Shown in pieces: positions 61,257 through 64,000 of a stretch of DNA of 64,000 nucleotides. The first letter of the stretch is position 1. Every line of letters begins with the position of its first letter. The notes below the pieces were generated by a model, which was not told where the DNA came from, ran no database searches, and was given only the letters and a program-made list of their open reading frames with translations. This DNA comes from Herbiconiux flava (GTDB lineage: Bacteria; Actinomycetota; Actinomycetes; Actinomycetales; Microbacteriaceae). Where the stretch lies: assembly GCF_013409865.1 (NCBI RefSeq), contig NZ_JACCBM010000001.1, forward strand, positions 496,001 to 560,000, written 5' to 3'. The position numbers were made by a program, and so were the translations under genes.

Positions 61257-61524
61257 CCCGAGACCTTCCGGTCGTGCGCCGGCCCACGTTCTGTCGACGG
61301 GCTATGGCCGCGGTCCGGCTATCGACGTGAAGGCGCCAGCCGCCGGGGTGCCGGCTTCGCTGCCCTGGCGCGGGCGGCGAGTGTCAGCAGTCGGCGCGTG
61401 TCAGGAGGGGGGCGAGGGCCGCCGCCGCGAGCGCAGCGGCGGCCGACACCATGCGACCACCCATGGCAGAACCGTAGCGGACACGTTCAGCCCTCGTACA
61501 GCACCGAATCAGAAATCAGTATTC
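61257..61524. other. Intergenic region between convergent deoR and beta-galactosidase genes
   Basis: It contains a GC-rich imperfect hairpin at about 61420-61446 (GCCGCCGC.../...GCGGCGGC) that may terminate transcription, then more AT-rich sequence leading into the 15-bp repeats. A 26-codon minus-strand frame at 61464 has no ribosome site, and I do not call it. No RNA gene was recognised. Confidence 0.5.
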
Positions 61525-61584
61525 CATCAGAAACTACTGAACCAGCAACTACTGAATCGGAGACTACTGACTCAGAAGTCGGTG
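61525..61584. repeat. 15-bp tandem repeat at the 3' end of the beta-galactosidase gene
   Basis: Units CATCAGAAACTACTG (61525-61539), AACCAGCAACTACTG (61540-61554), AATCGGAGACTACTG (61555-61569) and the more divergent ACTCAGAAGTCGGTG (61570-61584). The last contains the gene's end and TGA stop (61572-61574). The copies lie downstream of the stop in the direction of transcription. Confidence 0.85.
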
Positions 61585-63443
61585 TGGCCGAGGTCGGGCG
61601 ACGCCACGAAAGACGCGGTGGGGGCCGCCGCGTGGAGCTCCAGCACGACGAGCGTGTTGCCCGTCGGCCGGAGCACCGGTGCCGGCACGATCAGCGTGTG
61701 CTGCGGCCCGCGCGACCAGTAGCGGCCGAGGTTGAAGCCGTTCACCCAGACCGCTCCCTTGCCCCAGTCGCGGGTGTCGAGGTAGAGGTCGGCGCCGGGG
61801 TCGACGTCGAAGCTCGCGTAGCCGAAGGCGGGGCCGGCGAGAGGCCCGGCGAGAGCGCCGGCGACCGACGCGGCGACGGATGCGGTGGTCGCCGCCAGCG
61901 CGTCGGTCACCGCCGAGAGGTCGTCGAGGGCGAGGGGCAGCACCGTCCAGCGGTGCAGCGGCTCGCCGTTCAGGCAGGCCGGGCCGATCAGGCCCTTGGG
62001 CTCGCCGATGCGGGGGCCGTAGTCGACGCGGCCCTGGTCCTCCACGAGGATGTCGAGGGTTCCGCGGGCGCCGGCCGGCAGCGCGATGCGGCGGTCGTGG
62101 TGGTCGCGGGCGAGCACGCCGAGGGTGACGCCGTTCAGGCGCACGATCGCACGGTCGCGCACCTCACCGAGCTCGAGCACGGGCGGAAGCGCAGACGCAG
62201 ACGCAGACGACACCGTCGTGTCGATCTCCGTCCGATACAGCGCGAACCCGCGGAACAGCCCCAGCGCGTCCATGGTCGGCAGCTCATCCGACGTCACCCA
62301 CTCGCCGAGCAGATTCGTCGCGGCATCGAGCGGCAGCGACGCGGTGAGCGGCACCCGGAACGCGGGGGCCGACGGCGCCGCGGAAGGCCGGGCATCCGGA
62401 ATCGACGGGTTGTACTTCGCCAGCACCTCGCGGAAGGCCCAGTACTTCGACGTCGGGAACCCCGCCTCGTCGAGCGGTGCGTCGTAGTCGTAGCTCGTGA
62501 CGATCGGCTGGTAGACGCCCTTGTCGTTGGCGCCGTTGGTGAAGCCGAAGTTGGTGCCGCCGTGGAACATGTAGATGTTCACCGAGGCGCCGAGCGCGAG
62601 CAGCTCGTCGAGGTCGGCCGCCGACTGCGCGGTGGAGGTCGTGTGGTGGTGGGCGCCCCAGAAGTCGAACCAGCCATCCCAGAACTCCGAGCACATCAGC
62701 GGCCCGGTGGGCTGGTGCTCGCGCAGGGTGGCGAGGCGCTCGGCCGAGCGCGATCCGAACGAGCCGGTCTTGTGCAGGCTCGGCAGGCTGCCGTTCGCGA
62801 GCATCTCGTCGGTGGGCTGATCGACCGTGGTGAAGGGCACGGTCAGGCCGATGCCGCGGTTCATGGCGACGAGCTTCTCGAGGTACACCGGGTCGGAACC
62901 GTACGCGCCGTACTCGTTCTCGATCTGCACCAGGATGATCGGCCCGCCGTTGTCGATCTGCCGGGGCACGAGCACCGGCGCGAGCTGCTCGAGGTAGCGC
63001 TGAACGGCGGCGAGGTACTGCGGCTCGTCCCGGCGCACGCCGACCGTGCCGCTCGTGAACAGCCAGGACGGCAGGCCACCGTTATCCCACTCGGCGCAGA
63101 TGTAGGGCCCGGGGCGCACGATCGCGTGCATCCCCTCGGCGGCGACGTCGTCGAGGAAGCGGCCGAGGTCGAGCCCGCCGCTCAGGTCGAACTCGTCCTC
63201 GTGCGGCGCGTGGGCGTTCCAGGCGACATAGGTCTCGATGGTGTTGAGGCCCATCTCGCGCGCCTTGCGGATGCGGTCGCGCCAGAGATCGGGGTGCACC
63301 CGGAAGTAGTGCAGCGCCCCCGAGAGGATGCGCACCGGCTCCCCGTCGAGCTCGAACTGCTCGGCGCCGATGGCGAAGCGCGACGCGGGGGTGGCCGTGA
63401 CCGAGGCGGCCTCCGGGCCGGCGGCAGGGGTGGACTCAGACAT
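61572..63443 (-). CDS. Beta-galactosidase, glycoside hydrolase family 35
   Basis: A 623-residue GH35 enzyme hydrolysing beta-galactosides. The TIM barrel starts SGALHYFRVHPDLWRDRIRK. The acid/base is Glu177 in QIENEYGAYG and the nucleophile Glu253 in CSEFWDGWFD. NIYMFHGGTNFGFTNGAND is another hallmark. C-terminal beta domains include WVNGFNLGRYWSRGPQHTLI. There is no signal peptide, so it acts inside the cell on imported oligosaccharides. Its start overlaps the upstream arabinofuranosidase stop by 8 bases, indicating a joint role in arabinogalactan breakdown. Confidence 0.95.
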   Translation of the reverse strand: MSESTPAAGPEAASVTATPASRFAIGAEQFELDGEPVRILSGALHYFRVHPDLWRDRIRKAREMGLNTIETYVAWNAHAPHEDEFDLSGGLDLGRFLDDVAAEGMHAIVRPGPYICAEWDNGGLPSWLFTSGTVGVRRDEPQYLAAVQRYLEQLAPVLVPRQIDNGGPIILVQIENEYGAYGSDPVYLEKLVAMNRGIGLTVPFTTVDQPTDEMLANGSLPSLHKTGSFGSRSAERLATLREHQPTGPLMCSEFWDGWFDFWGAHHHTTSTAQSAADLDELLALGASVNIYMFHGGTNFGFTNGANDKGVYQPIVTSYDYDAPLDEAGFPTSKYWAFREVLAKYNPSIPDARPSAAPSAPAFRVPLTASLPLDAATNLLGEWVTSDELPTMDALGLFRGFALYRTEIDTTVSSASASALPPVLELGEVRDRAIVRLNGVTLGVLARDHHDRRIALPAGARGTLDILVEDQGRVDYGPRIGEPKGLIGPACLNGEPLHRWTVLPLALDDLSAVTDALAATTASVAASVAGALAGPLAGPAFGYASFDVDPGADLYLDTRDWGKGAVWVNGFNLGRYWSRGPQHTLIVPAPVLRPTGNTLVVLELHAAAPTASFVASPDLGHTDF

Positions 63444-64000
63444 CGAGCTTCTCCTCAGAGATCAGGGCGCCCGAAGGCGCGAGCACCACGACCGACCACG
63501 ACAGGGCCGGCAGGGTGGCGGTGAGCAGGGCGCCGTCGAGGCTCACCCCGCGAAGGTCGGTCATCGCGACGGGCTGCGCGCCCGCGTCGTTGACGGTGTG
63601 GCGATCGCCGCCGGGCGGCGTGCAGAGCGTCTCGGCGCTCACCAGCTGCAGAGCGGATGCTCCGCCCGCCGACGCCCCGGCCTCCGCGACCCCACCCAGG
63701 GCCACCTCGAGCGCGACGTCCTCATCGAGCGACCGGTTCGTGACGAACAGCACGATCCCGCCGTCGTCCCCCACGGTCGCGACGGCGTCGACGAGCGGCG
63801 CCTCCCCGTGCGCGGCGGTGCGGATGCTCGGCACCTCGACCACGGGCGCGACGACCCGTCCGTGCGCGAGTGCCGCCGTGCGCTGGAACGGGAAGAAGGT
63901 GCTCTGCCGCCACGCCGGCCCGCCCGGCTCCGAACGGATGGGCGCGATCACGTTCACCAGCTGGGCGAGGTTCGCCATGGTCACGCGGTCGCTGTGGCGC
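63436..64000 (-). CDS. Alpha-L-arabinofuranosidase (GH51), C-terminal part
   Basis: The frame runs off the right edge; 188 residues are visible. MANLAQLVNVIAPIRSEPGG followed by PAWRQSTFFPFQ is the distinctive GH51 segment after the catalytic barrel, and the rest is the C-terminal beta-sandwich, ending APSGALISEEKLDV. The catalytic Glu residues lie outside the window. It releases terminal L-arabinose from arabinan or arabinoxylan side chains and is translationally coupled to the GH35 gene. Confidence 0.92.
   Translation of the reverse strand, partial: RHSDRVTMANLAQLVNVIAPIRSEPGGPAWRQSTFFPFQRTAALAHGRVVAPVVEVPSIRTAAHGEAPLVDAVATVGDDGGIVLFVTNRSLDEDVALEVALGGVAEAGASAGGASALQLVSAETLCTPPGGDRHTVNDAGAQPVAMTDLRGVSLDGALLTATLPALSWSVVVLAPSGALISEEKLDV

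Noticed and set aside
61387..61464. 26-codon hydrophobic minus-strand frame (MGGRMVSAAAALAAAALA...)
   Set aside because: No ribosome-binding site is visible and the Ala-rich content follows from GC-rich repeats. It is possible but not supported.

Overview
The window is high-GC DNA with dense, short-spaced genes, many 4-bp ATGA/GTGA stop-start overlaps and frequent GTG starts. Gene content (small-type purL, fused mrpAB, LacI/DeoR/RpiR sugar regulators, a LAxTG sortase-anchored protease, WYL and MarR regulators) points to an actinobacterium, most likely of the Microbacteriaceae. This placement is inference from style and content; no rRNA, tRNA, CRISPR array or intact insertion sequence was seen.

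Region 1 (1-9,520) is housekeeping and small stress genes: purL, chorismate mutase, a DMT exporter, ohr, a GNAT acetyltransferase, a DinB-like protein, a MarR regulator divergent from a FUSC-type membrane protein, purA, a thioredoxin-like protein and a VOC protein. Region 2 (9,571-22,192) holds a GAF-PP2C phosphatase overlapping a Vgb-type lyase gene, a complete Mrp Na+/H+ antiporter operon (mrpA/B fused, C, D, E, F, G), an SRPBCC protein and a large cell-wall-anchored subtilase.

Region 3 (22,316-38,827) is a LacI-family-controlled catabolic island. It has a 2-oxoglutarate-semialdehyde-type dehydrogenase and an FAH-family 2-keto-3-deoxy-sugar-acid dehydratase (the end of a Weimberg-type route). 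Around them lie a CoA-transferase, an enoyl-CoA hydratase and a solute-binding-protein-like protein with no signal peptide, then a DUF4432 epimerase-like protein, an SDR, a TIM-barrel isomerase and a Gfo/Idh oxidoreductase. A ribose-type ABC importer (SBP, ATPase, two permeases) diverges from it. Related palindromes built on AGCGCT lie at three control points.

Region 4 (39,327-52,853) is a second sugar island: MDR, phosphotriesterase-type lactonase, FGGY kinase and SDR on one strand, and a cupin phosphoglucose isomerase, KDPG-type aldolase, AroE-like dehydrogenase, D-2-hydroxyacid dehydrogenase and RpiR regulator on the other. A further MDR and an ABC importer converge on it. Three copies of TGTAGT-N3-ACTACA sit at its promoters. 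I cannot match this enzyme set to a known pathway; it is the best candidate here for an undescribed one.

Region 5 (52,900-56,700) is decayed: a frameshifted MDR, a fragment of an MFS transporter and a frameshifted Ig-like surface-protein tail surround an intact TetR/quinone-oxidoreductase pair. Region 6 (56,826-64,000) has a membrane protein and PRC-barrel pair, a patch of DnaA-box-like sequences, a WYL regulator facing a PhnB-like protein, a DUF4406 protein, a DeoR regulator and a GH35 beta-galactosidase downstream of a GH51 arabinofuranosidase cut by the window edge. The last two suggest use of arabinose- and galactose-containing plant polysaccharides.

A recurrent structural feature is short tandem duplication at or just after stop codons of at least six genes.
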